Under the pieces are notes generated by a model, which was not told the DNA's origin, made no database searches, and worked only from the letters and a program-made list of their open reading frames with translations. Below, piece after piece: positions 1-7,889 of a stretch of 64,000 nt of DNA (the stretch's first letter is position 1; each line of letters starts with the position of its first letter). Origin of the DNA: Dyadobacter sp. CY356 (lineage in GTDB: Bacteria > Bacteroidota > Bacteroidia > Cytophagales > Spirosomataceae); assembly GCF_021440195.1 (NCBI RefSeq), contig NZ_JAJTSZ010000003.1, positions 62,001-126,000 of the forward strand, given 5' to 3'. Both the position numbers and the translations under genes were made by a program.

Positions 1-153
1 AAGCATAGTCGCAAAACGCATGGCAGGTTGATCTGTACGGTCCTCATCACGACCTAACAAGATCGTATTTCGAATCAGGCTGGCTCGCTTAAAAATCAGC
101 CAGCCAACAATTCCGAGAATTGCTAAAAAGATGATCTGCTGGATTATGACCAT
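1..153 (-). CDS. (Fe-S)-binding oxidoreductase-like protein, N-terminal fragment
   Basis: The reverse strand opens with ATG at 153 and stays open to the window edge, giving 51 residues. Residues 2-21 form a hydrophobic membrane helix. They are followed by a basic stretch and ILLGRDEDRTDQP. This arrangement resembles the N-terminus of membrane-anchored (Fe-S)-binding proteins (heterodisulfide reductase/GlcF-like) common in Cytophagales. The iron-sulfur and cysteine-rich domains would lie outside the window, so the family call rests on a short segment and is tentative. It diverges from the tRNA-Phe gene across about 260 bases. Confidence 0.45.
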   Translation of the reverse strand, partial: MVIIQQIIFLAILGIVGWLIFKRASLIRNTILLGRDEDRTDQPAMRFATML

Positions 154-358
154 AGGAATCAGGTTTGCTGCTACAATAACGGTGATTGTTCCAATTAGTA
201 TGCAAGCATACTAAAAGCAAATATGATAAAAATGTATTTAGTTACAAGTTTAAAAATAAATAAATTTTTTTGAGCGAGTTAAGTTAAAGAAAGTCAGTGC
301 CATAAGACTCAGTGAAGATAAAGTCATAAAAATTTTTCCAAATTATTTTCTAAAACAA

Positions 359-389
359 TTTGGAAAAACAAATCCAAATTCTACCTTTG
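359..389 (+). promoter_or_regulatory. Consensus Bacteroidota promoter for tRNA-Phe
   Basis: TTTG at 359-362 and TACCTTTG at 382-389 are separated by exactly 19 bases. This matches the Bacteroidota sigma-ABfr consensus TTTG-N19-TAnnTTTG. The tRNA starts 27 bases downstream. Confidence 0.8.
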
Positions 390-415
390 CAGTCCCAAAG
401 GGAACGAGTTGAGCT

Positions 416-488
416 GGTGATGTAGCTCAGTCGGTAGAGCAAAGGACTGAAAATCCTTGTGTCGGCGGTTCGATTCCGTCCATCACCA
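416..488 (+). tRNA. tRNA-Phe (GAA)
   Basis: A 73-base cloverleaf. The acceptor arms GGTGATG (416-422) and CATCACC (481-487) pair fully, and A488 is the discriminator base. The anticodon loop CTGAAAA carries GAA. The T-arm contains GGTTCGATTCC. The terminal CCA is not encoded, so it must be added after transcription. Confidence 0.97.
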
Positions 489-492
489 CAAG

Positions 493-525
493 ATCCTGTC
501 AGAAAAATTTCTGGCAGGATTTTTT
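493..525 (+). terminator. Rho-independent terminator of tRNA-Phe
   Basis: ATCCTGTCAG (493-502) pairs with CTGGCAGGAT (511-520), with one G-U pair, and is followed by a T run. Confidence 0.85.
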
Positions 526-608
526 GTTTTAGCTAAAACTGAAATTCATTAATAGTTTTGTGTTGCCCATAGTTATTTGTTAACTTGTTGATATAAAATC
601 ATAAAACA

Positions 609-773
609 ATGGTATTCATACTTAAAAAGGGTCAACGTCTGGAAGAGATACTTCCTCAGGGTACTTTGCCCCAAGGCAAGAAAAGGCTAAATGCTAAAAA
701 ATATGTTGGAGCATTGAATTTAAAAGAAGATCCTTTAGTCATTCAAAAGCGGATGCGTGATGAATGGGAGTAG
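609..773 (+). CDS. Putative antitoxin of a VapBC-like pair
   Basis: ATG at 609 to TAG at 771-773 gives a 54-residue, strongly basic protein (MVFILKKGQRLEEILPQG...MRDEWE). It begins about 120 bases after tRNA-Phe. Its last 14 bases overlap the start of the PIN-domain gene, the usual arrangement of an antitoxin read before its toxin. I do not recognise a named DNA-binding fold. The antitoxin role is inferred from size, charge and position. It may bind the toxin and the operon promoter. Confidence 0.6.
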   Translation: MVFILKKGQRLEEILPQGTLPQGKKRLNAKKYVGALNLKEDPLVIQKRMRDEWE

Positions 774-1131
774 GGTTCTGATAGATACTAACATTGCTCT
801 TTATTTATTTAAAGGGGATAAAAATTTGGGTTCAATTTTGCAAGATGTTGAAACCTACGCATCTTTTATCAATGAACTTGAACTGTTAGGATTTAAAGGA
901 ATTACTCTAAAAGAGGAAACCTGGGTTGAGTTATTTTTGGAGGAGTGTATTATTGTTGATATTAATGCCGGCATCAAAGAAATTACAAAACAGATCCGTC
1001 GTAATTATTCTTTAAAATTACCCGATGCAATTATTGCAGCCACCGCTATTTTCCTGGGTGTCCCACTTCTTTCAGCCGACAAACAATTTGGGCAGGTGTC
1101 TGGTTTGACATTTGTGCTTTACGAGCCTTGA
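760..1131 (+). CDS. PIN-domain ribonuclease toxin (VapC-like)
   Basis: A 123-residue PIN-domain protein, the usual VapC size. The acidic residues expected for the metal site are visible: Asp in LIDTN (near residue 9), Glu in INELELLG (near 39), Asp in KLPDAIIAATA (near 86) and Asp in LLSADKQFG (near 104). VapC toxins cleave tRNA or rRNA when released from their antitoxin. A GTG codon lies one codon upstream at 757, but ATG 760 is the better start. It overlaps the upstream antitoxin gene, so the two are probably translated together. The RNA target cannot be read from the sequence. Confidence 0.82.
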   Translation: MNGSRVLIDTNIALYLFKGDKNLGSILQDVETYASFINELELLGFKGITLKEETWVELFLEECIIVDINAGIKEITKQIRRNYSLKLPDAIIAATAIFLGVPLLSADKQFGQVSGLTFVLYEP

Positions 1132-1162
1132 TATCAAATAAAGAGATTACATTTAAGTCATT

Positions 1163-1738
1163 TCACTTCCCGAAAATCCTCCCATCCGTTATTTCTCCCC
1201 GATGCTCTTCCAGAAAATCACAAAATAATTTGATCTGAATTTCCTGGATTGAAAAATCAATTGTCTGGTCATAATTTTCCTGGTACACCTCCTGAAAATC
1301 AGTAATAACATAGCGTAATGTTCTGATTCCTTTGGATCGCAGCGCTGGTAAATAAAAGTTCTGGTGGCTATGCGCAAATCGACCAGGTTGATAATTATTG
1401 GTTGTCTTGATATCGACCGCCAATGTTTTTCCAATAACATCAACATAGCCATATAGCAAGACGTTATCAAGCTGATGTTCGCAATAAACCTGTGTCTTCA
1501 TCATCGGACGGGGAAGTAGTGCGCGAACTTTATCAAGAATTTCGGCGTCAAAAAATTCTTCATTAATACCTTTAATAACCGCTTCTTCAAAAGATGATCC
1601 TTTTGCCTGCGATTCTGTTTGCGGGATTGGTACGCGGTTGATCCGGTTCAGAAAATCAGCTTTTTCGATATAACCCTTTTGATATCGGTCATAAAGGTTA
1701 AGTAATGTAGGATAAAATTTATATTCAATTGAGGCCAA
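1163..1738 (-). CDS. PD-(D/E)XK nuclease-superfamily-like protein
   Basis: A 191-residue protein. Around residues 117-135 it has GYVDVIGKTLAVDIKTT, which fits the core of the PD-(D/E)XK fold (Asp, hydrophobic strand, then D-I-K). A downstream segment with His, Gln and Tyr (HSHQNFYLPAL) resembles the QxxxY region of RecB/Cas4-like nucleases. Similar stand-alone proteins occur in phage and Bacteroidota genomes. The function is unknown, and nuclease activity is inferred only from motifs. It converges on the VapC-like gene with about 30 bases between. Confidence 0.55.
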   Translation of the reverse strand: MASIEYKFYPTLLNLYDRYQKGYIEKADFLNRINRVPIPQTESQAKGSSFEEAVIKGINEEFFDAEILDKVRALLPRPMMKTQVYCEHQLDNVLLYGYVDVIGKTLAVDIKTTNNYQPGRFAHSHQNFYLPALRSKGIRTLRYVITDFQEVYQENYDQTIDFSIQEIQIKLFCDFLEEHRGEITDGRIFGK

Positions 1739-1788
1739 AGGGAGAAAGATTAAAAATTTATGATGAAATGTCTTAAAAAACTGACAAT

Positions 1789-2592
1789 TTAGCGTCGCCT
1801 TCTTTTTGCGTTACTGCTAAACTTATAGGTGACCGACAAGGCCAGAAAACTGAATTTATCATTTGGCGTTTTGCTGTAAGAATCTGCCTCTTCGGGATTG
1901 ATAAAACGCATACCTGAGGTAGCGTCAACTTTATCACTTCTCACAAAATAAAAGTGGTAATCAAAACCGAAAATCAATTTTTCAAACAATTTATAGTCAA
2001 ACGAAGTGCCGATTGGAATAATTCGCTCATTCGTTTTTTTGATTCCCCATTTTCCATGCGGCTTTCCCCAACGCAAAAAAAGTGGATTTCTTGCGCTTGT
2101 TTTGCTGTTTGTGAACCGTAACAAATTGTTGGTTTTAATATCAAAAGCATTGGCACTAAACATCATTAACCCAATACCGGTATATAGATTTATATTAAAT
2201 TCTCCATCATAACCAGAAACAAATTGCTTGGTCAGATTCCATTTAGCAAGTAGTTCGATTGCGTTATATTCGTTGATAAAATAAGAATTGAAAAAGGAAA
2301 CATCTTGTCCGCCAAGTTTTCCCATAGAATACTGCATGCTGAGCGAAAGTGTTTTGTTAAAAGCTCTGTTGACTTCGATACTATACATGGCCGGCATGTC
2401 CTGCTGCCCGAGTTCTCCATAAAATTGGGTAAGTCCGCCCCGAACCGTCAAAGCATAGCGAGAAATGGTTTTTTGCCTTGAATGGCCACTTTTGTATTTT
2501 TCATACGCTTCTTTCCAGCTATTTTTATACTGAGCATTAGCCGTAAACGATATGGCAATAAATACAATTAATTGTAAAAATTTGCGAATCAT
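1789..2592 (-). CDS. Outer-membrane beta-barrel protein (porin-like), unknown substrate
   Basis: The chosen start (2592) gives MIRKFLQLIVFIAISFTANAQ, a clear signal peptide. An upstream in-frame start at 2682 would put 30 odd residues before it. The mature protein of about 247 residues alternates polar and hydrophobic residues with many aromatics. Its strands end in patterns such as FGFDYHFYFV and LALSVTYKFSS, typical of outer-membrane barrels. Unusually, the protein ends with a basic KRRRR tail instead of a terminal aromatic strand. It is divergent from ubiE. No substrate can be assigned. Confidence 0.65.
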   Translation of the reverse strand: MIRKFLQLIVFIAISFTANAQYKNSWKEAYEKYKSGHSRQKTISRYALTVRGGLTQFYGELGQQDMPAMYSIEVNRAFNKTLSLSMQYSMGKLGGQDVSFFNSYFINEYNAIELLAKWNLTKQFVSGYDGEFNINLYTGIGLMMFSANAFDIKTNNLLRFTNSKTSARNPLFLRWGKPHGKWGIKKTNERIIPIGTSFDYKLFEKLIFGFDYHFYFVRSDKVDATSGMRFINPEEADSYSKTPNDKFSFLALSVTYKFSSNAKRRRR

Positions 2593-2759
2593 AATCAGTA
2601 CGTGTGTGTGGTATTGGAACAAATATAAAACTATCGTGATTTTTATTCTGCTGTTTCTCTTTAAAATCAGTGCTTTATGCAAACTTTACATATATGCAGC
2701 AAAACCATAACCAATAAATATCTGTTAGTTTTGTACTTCTAATTTTATGCTAATCAAAA

Positions 2760-3482
2760 ATGAGTGTAGTACCCTATAAAGATAAGGACGGAAGCAAACG
2801 TGAGCAGGTAGCAGAAATGTTTGATAACATCTCGCCAAAATATGATTTATTGAACCACGTACTTAGTGGTGGAGTGGACATCTACTGGCGTAAACGTGCT
2901 ATAAAACTGCTTAAAAAACAGCAGCCGAAAATCATTCTGGATATCGCTACCGGAACAGGTGATTTTGCAATTGAAGCACTTTCTCTTAATCCGGAAAAAA
3001 TTTACGGGGTTGATATTTCAGAAGGTATGCTGGCTGTTGGACGTGAGAAAATTGCAAAATTGGGCAAACAGGATATCATCACCTTGCAAAGCGGAGACTC
3101 TGAAAGTTTGTCTTTTCAAGACAATTATTTTGATGCTGTTATCGTTTCGTTTGGAGTACGTAATTATCAGAATCTGTTGGCCGGACTGACTGAAATGAAC
3201 CGGGTTATGAAGCCGGGCGGAACTTGTGTAGTTGTTGAATTTTCGAAACCGCGCGCTTTCCCTTTCAAGCAGTTTTACAATTTTTATTTTAAATATATAT
3301 TACCAACCATAGGAAAGACCGTCTCAAAGGACAGTTCAGCCTATACCTACCTGCCTGAATCCGTTCAGGCATTTCCGGATGGTGAGGCTTTTCTTGAAAT
3401 TTATAAAAAAGCAGGTTTTAAAAATACCAAATGCATACCATTAACCTTCGGGATTTGCTCCATTTATACAGGACAAAAATAA
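2760..3482 (+). CDS. ubiE: Demethylmenaquinone methyltransferase
   Basis: A 240-residue class I SAM methyltransferase of the UbiE/MenG family. It has the N-terminal signature MFDNISPKYDLLNHVLS (20-36), the SAM-binding motif LDIATGTGD (60-68), and the later NRVMKPGG and LPTIG segments. It methylates demethylmenaquinone in the last step of menaquinone synthesis. Menaquinone is the usual quinone in Bacteroidota, so menG would fit equally well. A -7-like TAGTTTTG lies at 2726-2733. Its 3' end overlaps the next gene by 52 bases, suggesting translational coupling with the PorT-like protein. Confidence 0.95.
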   Translation: MSVVPYKDKDGSKREQVAEMFDNISPKYDLLNHVLSGGVDIYWRKRAIKLLKKQQPKIILDIATGTGDFAIEALSLNPEKIYGVDISEGMLAVGREKIAKLGKQDIITLQSGDSESLSFQDNYFDAVIVSFGVRNYQNLLAGLTEMNRVMKPGGTCVVVEFSKPRAFPFKQFYNFYFKYILPTIGKTVSKDSSAYTYLPESVQAFPDGEAFLEIYKKAGFKNTKCIPLTFGICSIYTGQK

Positions 3483-4174
3483 TTATCAGTTTTGCTATTC
3501 TCTGTGTTATTTCACAGGAAGTTAAGGCGCAGGGACAAGGTTATGTGCGCCGGCATTTAGAATATTATGACGACAAACCTATCCACTATGGGATTTTGTT
3601 TGCGATGCCGTTTACGAGTTATAACATTCGCCATAGCGATTCTTTTATTCCCGGAGACTCGGCTTATCTGATCCAGTCACCAATGAAAACGGCTTTTCGG
3701 ATGGGTTTTATTCTGAATGCTTATCTGAGTGAAAGGTTTGATATCCGGACAACACCATCAGTATCACTTTATGAACGTCAGATTAAATATAGTTATCCCA
3801 ACAGTCCTGACAAAATTGATAAACGCGAGTCTACCTGGCTGGAAATACCGTTACTTGTAAAGTATAAATCCAAAAGGAGGGTCAATACGCGTATGTATAT
3901 GATTGCCGGTGTCACGCTGGGGCTTGAAACAAATGTGAAAAAAAGTACGGCCGGAACTGGAAGTGCTGGTGGTCGGCTTGATACACAAACGTCTGATTTC
4001 ACACTTGATTATGGTGTAGGTTATGAACGGTTTTTTGAGTTTTTCAAGTTTGCTCCTGAATTAAGATTTTCCACAGGTTTGAAAAATGTGCTGAATCCAT
4101 CCAAAAATTCAAGTGCTGTGGGGATCGGAAAACTTACCACACATACCGTAACTCTATATTTAAATTTCGAATAA
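3431..4174 (+). CDS. porT: PorT/SprT-like T9SS-associated outer-membrane barrel
   Basis: A 247-residue protein with a signal sequence ending near VKAQG (about residue 34), then barrel-like alternation. It finishes in THTVTLYLNFE, with a terminal aromatic residue pattern seen in outer-membrane proteins. Size, barrel character and position directly behind ubiE match PorT/SprT, a protein needed for type IX secretion and gliding. The start lies inside ubiE; ATG 3431 is the only ATG before the signal peptide. The window encodes T9SS cargo, which supports the call. A generic PorT-family porin remains possible. Confidence 0.68.
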   Translation: MHTINLRDLLHLYRTKIIISFAILCVISQEVKAQGQGYVRRHLEYYDDKPIHYGILFAMPFTSYNIRHSDSFIPGDSAYLIQSPMKTAFRMGFILNAYLSERFDIRTTPSVSLYERQIKYSYPNSPDKIDKRESTWLEIPLLVKYKSKRRVNTRMYMIAGVTLGLETNVKKSTAGTGSAGGRLDTQTSDFTLDYGVGYERFFEFFKFAPELRFSTGLKNVLNPSKNSSAVGIGKLTTHTVTLYLNFE

Positions 4175-4241
4175 AGAGAATTCTGATAATCAGTTCGTTG
4201 AAAAAAATATTCAAAATATTTGGAATTTTTTCTGTGGATAA

Positions 4242-4273
4242 TTTGGATATAGAAAATCAGTCGTGCATATTTG
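4242..4273 (+). promoter_or_regulatory. Probable promoter of the first tRNA-Val
   Basis: TTTG at 4242-4245, then 20 bases, then CATATTTG at 4266-4273, one mismatch from TAnnTTTG. The tRNA begins 22 bases later. Confidence 0.55.
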
Positions 4274-4295
4274 CACTCCCGAATGATGACAAGAG

Positions 4296-4370
4296 GGGCT
4301 CTTAGCTCAGTTGGTTCAGAGCACCTGCCTTACAAGCAGGGGGTCGCTGGTTCGAATCCAGCAGGGCCCA
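4296..4370 (+). tRNA. tRNA-Val (TAC), copy 1
   Basis: A 75-base cloverleaf. The acceptor GGGCTCT pairs with AGGGCCC (4363-4369), with one G-U pair, and A4370 is the discriminator. The anticodon stem CCTGC/GCAGG holds the loop CTTACAA with anticodon TAC. CCA is not encoded. It is identical to the copy at 4450-4524. Confidence 0.97.
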
Positions 4371-4374
4371 CAAG

Positions 4375-4407
4375 AAAACGAGTTAGCAATAACTCGTTTT
4401 ACTTTTT
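4375..4407 (+). terminator. Terminator after tRNA-Val copy 1
   Basis: A perfect 11-bp stem AAAACGAGTTA (4375-4385) / TAACTCGTTTT (4390-4400) with loop GCAA, then ACTTTTT. Confidence 0.8.
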
Positions 4408-4449
4408 CTCAGAAAGCTGAAAAAAAGTCATTATTTTGAATTCCCGTGA

Positions 4450-4524
4450 GGGCTCTTAGCTCAGTTGGTTCAGAGCACCTGCCTTACAAGCAGGGGGTCG
4501 CTGGTTCGAATCCAGCAGGGCCCA
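4450..4524 (+). tRNA. tRNA-Val (TAC), copy 2
   Basis: Same 75 bases as copy 1, anticodon TAC. Identity stops within a few bases of the gene ends (shared CACA after the gene), so only the gene itself is conserved. No separate consensus promoter is evident, so it may be read through from copy 1 or use a weak promoter. Confidence 0.97.
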
Positions 4525-4528
4525 CATT

Positions 4529-4561
4529 AAAAAAGCAAATCAGAAATGATTTGCTTTTTTT
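4529..4561 (+). terminator. Terminator after tRNA-Val copy 2
   Basis: A 14-bp stem (4529-4542 with 4547-4560) around the loop GAAA. The 3' arm ends in a run of T, so it can also work for the converging phosphoesterase gene. Confidence 0.85.
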
Positions 4562-4573
4562 GTTTTAACAGGG

Positions 4574-5692
4574 TTAAAGATGAAGTTCGAATTCGTCCGC
4601 CAGTGATGCCCGCATTGTATTATCCATTTTTTCCTCATGCGGAATCGTGTAGTATTCTCCTTTCAAAGTCAATCCTGAACTACTCTTCTCAATGGCGATT
4701 TTCAGAAAGCCATGTTTGTCTCCACAATTAGTTTCCAGATTTAATCCTTCAAACAGATCGCTGTCATTCGTAAAGCGCGGATCACTTTTTAAGGCAACCG
4801 GATGAAGTTCATCATAACCTCCGGCACCGGACACAATAAAGGGGACAACTAAGCCATCTTTATATTTCTTTGTGAAACGCTGATAATTATGCACATGGCC
4901 GCTAAATACAATATCAGGTCTCACGCCCGTTTCTTCAAAAATCTCTTCAAGAAGTGTGATCATCGGGATACTCGAACCATGATTTATGTCGGCGGAATAA
5001 GGTGCATGATGCAAACATAAAATCAATGCCTTATGCGGTCTTTCTTTATCCGCAGCAATTAACTCTTCTTTGAACCATTTTTGTTGCTCAGGTGTGATCA
5101 CGCCAAATTTTGGAACATTGCTATGTAAGCCAATAACGTTTGCGAGCGGTGCTTTTAGAGTCCAGTAAATATTTGGCTGAACCATACTTTTACGATCCAC
5201 CCCACCGCTGAAACTTACTGCTCTCGGTTCAGAATCACAAAACACGGCTTTAAAAGCATCCAGACTTTTGTATGGTGTAGCGTTTGGATTTACATCACTG
5301 TCATGATTTCCGGCAATGGCAAATATTGGTCCGGGATACTTTTCATATGGTTCAAAAAACTGTGTTTGATAACGGCTCGCTTCACCAAAACTATAAACGA
5401 CATCGCCCAAATGAAATAAAAACTGTGGACGTTGATCTTCACTTGTTTCATATTGCCGACCCATTTCACTTGCTACCAGATGTTGAAAAGTTGGTCTTCC
5501 GATACTGCCGGTATCACCCAGCATATGAAATATTGTTTTTTCAGTATTGACATTTGGAACAATTTCCTGCAAAGTCAACCGATATGGATACTGGCCGGAA
5601 GGAGATGGTAAGGGCTGAAATTTATAGGTATCGTCAGGTTGATCTTTTTTTAAAACCGGCGTGGTATATCTGGAAGAGGTGTTGGAAATCAT
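4574..5692 (-). CDS. Metallophosphoesterase (calcineurin/purple acid phosphatase-like)
   Basis: About 372 residues. The metal-binding blocks are in order: GDTG (near 60), FHLGDVVY (about 94), AGNHD (about 127), LCLHHAPY (about 228) and SGHVHNYQR (about 265). The spacing resembles purple acid phosphatase/3',5'-cyclic nucleotide phosphodiesterase-type enzymes. There is no signal peptide, so it is probably cytoplasmic. Start ATG 5692 is preferred to the GTG two codons upstream. It converges on the tRNA-Val genes. The physiological substrate is unknown. Confidence 0.82.
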   Translation of the reverse strand: MISNTSSRYTTPVLKKDQPDDTYKFQPLPSPSGQYPYRLTLQEIVPNVNTEKTIFHMLGDTGSIGRPTFQHLVASEMGRQYETSEDQRPQFLFHLGDVVYSFGEASRYQTQFFEPYEKYPGPIFAIAGNHDSDVNPNATPYKSLDAFKAVFCDSEPRAVSFSGGVDRKSMVQPNIYWTLKAPLANVIGLHSNVPKFGVITPEQQKWFKEELIAADKERPHKALILCLHHAPYSADINHGSSIPMITLLEEIFEETGVRPDIVFSGHVHNYQRFTKKYKDGLVVPFIVSGAGGYDELHPVALKSDPRFTNDSDLFEGLNLETNCGDKHGFLKIAIEKSSSGLTLKGEYYTIPHEEKMDNTMRASLADEFELHL

Positions 5693-5906
5693 GATCACAA
5701 ATTAAAACCAAAATTAGAATTGGGTATTAAGGTACAGTTAAATTTAAAATGGAGAGCCATTCAACGTTGTTTTGCCCGTTACTTTTTGCCCGCGTTTTAT
5801 TCCAATATGATAAAAATAGAACTTTAACTAACCTGCATCCAGTTTGTTGTCCTGCATTCAATATAATTGACAGCTGAAAAGTCGCTTATCCATACACATA
5901 CTTTTA

Positions 5907-7889
5907 ATGAAACAGTTTGTTCGAAAGCTGAAAACGCTTTTTAATTTTTTGCCGGATGTTTTTCAGCTTGTTAAAAATATGGGCTGGCATTATTTTATGT
6001 TCCGGATCTGGTTTGAGTTCCAAAGAAAAACCCGGATACTAAAATTCCGGTTTCCTGTTAATCCGCCTGAAAAGAAAATGATAACGCTCGAAGATTGGCG
6101 AAATCTCCCGGTAAATTTTTTCTTTTCAAATCATTTTCATGAAACAACTTTTAAAGGCGGGCCTATTGATTACCGGATGTTGGCAAAACGTGTTGAAGCG
6201 ATTTTACAAAGCAGGTATATGCATTTTGGGTCAAAAAGTTTTTCTACTTCTGACTGGCTGACAAATCCTGAAAACGGATTTCAGTATAACATCAAAAAAC
6301 ACTGGGCCGATATACCAGATTTGTCTCGTGAATCCGGTGATATAAAGTATGTATGGGAAAAATCGCGTTTTACTTTTTTGTATGACCTGATACGCTACGA
6401 CCATCATTTTGGGAGAGATCAATCTAAAACCGTTTTCTTCAAAATTGAAGACTGGATTGATAACAATCCGGTCAACTGTGGCCCGAACTGGCAGTGTAGC
6501 CAGGAAATTACCCTCCGGATTTTGAACTGGACTTTCGCTTTACAGTATTACAAAAAATCATCTGCTCTTGATGATCGGCTTATTTCGAAAATCTTGAATA
6601 GTATTTACCAACAAATGCGGCACGTGGCTGAAAACATTGATTTTTCACGCATTGCGGTCCGGAATAATCATGCCCTCACGGAGACATGGGGTTTGTATTT
6701 AATTGGTTTGTTATACCCGTTTTTTGATGAAAGTGAGCAATGGAGGAAAAATGGGAAAAAGTGGTTTGCAGAGGAAATTGCTTATCAGATTTATGAAGAC
6801 GGCACTTTTCTTCAATTTTCCATGAATTATCATCGGGTTGCCGTTCAGCTGTTGACATGGGCAATCAGACTTGCACATTTGAATCAGGAAACCTGGGATA
6901 GGGTTGTGTATGAACGGGCAGGAAAATCTTTGAAATTTCTTCAAACTTGCCAGGATAGCAAATCTGGTCAGCTTCCAAATTATGGTAATAATGATGGTGC
7001 TTTATTTTTCCCACTAACGGATTGTCATTTCCGGGATTTTCGGCCGCAATTAATGGCTTTGTCAACGGTTCTGGAAGAAAAGCCCATTTATAACGGTGGG
7101 AGATGGGAAGAGGAAAGTTTTTGGCTTGGTCTAAATTCGGCTGTTTGTAAAAAGGTAGAATTGAAAAAGGAATTTCAAATTTCATCTTTTCCAAATGGGG
7201 GTTATTATGTTTTAAACGACGATAACACCATAACATTTCTTCGCTGTGGAAGTTACCAGAACCGTCCGTTTCAGTCGGATAACCTACATCTGGACGTTTG
7301 GGTTGATGGTGAAAATATTTTACGGGATGCAGGATCTTTTCAATATAATACAGATAAAAAATGGACGAGTTACTTTTCAGGAACGGCGTCTCATAACACG
7401 GTAATGCTTGGAAATTTTGACCAGATGAGAAAAGGGAAAAGATTCATATGGTATAACTGGATTGAAAAAAGTGAGGCCGGTTGGAAGGAAGAACAAGATT
7501 CGGTGATTTTTGAAGGATGGTTTGAGGGTTATAAGGAAATTGGAAAAAACATTATTCACAAACGCAGGGTGACAAAATTGAAAAGGGAACTGCATTGGAT
7601 CATTGAAGACTGGATTGAAAATGCGCCAACGGAAATCATTATGCACCAAATCTGGCATCCATATCCGGCGTTTTTTGAAAAATTTATGATCAATGCCTTT
7701 TTAAAGGAGGGAAGTATGATCAAATTATCCAAGACTGAAGGCTGGTTTTCTGATAACTATGGAGAAAAAGAAATGGCGCACCGGATAGTTTACAGTACGA
7801 CGGAGCGGTATATAAAAACAGAGATTTGTATAAAATTTAAAGAAAAAGCCAGCGATGCGAATTTTATTGATACATCAGTTTTTTCTTGA
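5907..7889 (+). CDS. Heparinase II/III family protein (polysaccharide lyase-like)
   Basis: A 660-residue protein with two parts. The N-terminal alpha-toroid-like half has FSRIAVRNNHALTETWG (about 250) and YHRVAVQLL (about 308). The C-terminal beta-sandwich half (from about 420) has DVWVDGENILRDAGS and GTASHNTVML. The NNH, YH and SHNT segments match catalytic positions of heparinase II/III-type lyases. No signal peptide is visible, unlike secreted lyases. Members beside glycosyltransferases are usual in exopolysaccharide loci. It overlaps the glycosyltransferase by 35 bases, so they form one operon. Substrate unknown. Confidence 0.85.
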   Translation: MKQFVRKLKTLFNFLPDVFQLVKNMGWHYFMFRIWFEFQRKTRILKFRFPVNPPEKKMITLEDWRNLPVNFFFSNHFHETTFKGGPIDYRMLAKRVEAILQSRYMHFGSKSFSTSDWLTNPENGFQYNIKKHWADIPDLSRESGDIKYVWEKSRFTFLYDLIRYDHHFGRDQSKTVFFKIEDWIDNNPVNCGPNWQCSQEITLRILNWTFALQYYKKSSALDDRLISKILNSIYQQMRHVAENIDFSRIAVRNNHALTETWGLYLIGLLYPFFDESEQWRKNGKKWFAEEIAYQIYEDGTFLQFSMNYHRVAVQLLTWAIRLAHLNQETWDRVVYERAGKSLKFLQTCQDSKSGQLPNYGNNDGALFFPLTDCHFRDFRPQLMALSTVLEEKPIYNGGRWEEESFWLGLNSAVCKKVELKKEFQISSFPNGGYYVLNDDNTITFLRCGSYQNRPFQSDNLHLDVWVDGENILRDAGSFQYNTDKKWTSYFSGTASHNTVMLGNFDQMRKGKRFIWYNWIEKSEAGWKEEQDSVIFEGWFEGYKEIGKNIIHKRRVTKLKRELHWIIEDWIENAPTEIIMHQIWHPYPAFFEKFMINAFLKEGSMIKLSKTEGWFSDNYGEKEMAHRIVYSTTERYIKTEICIKFKEKASDANFIDTSVFS

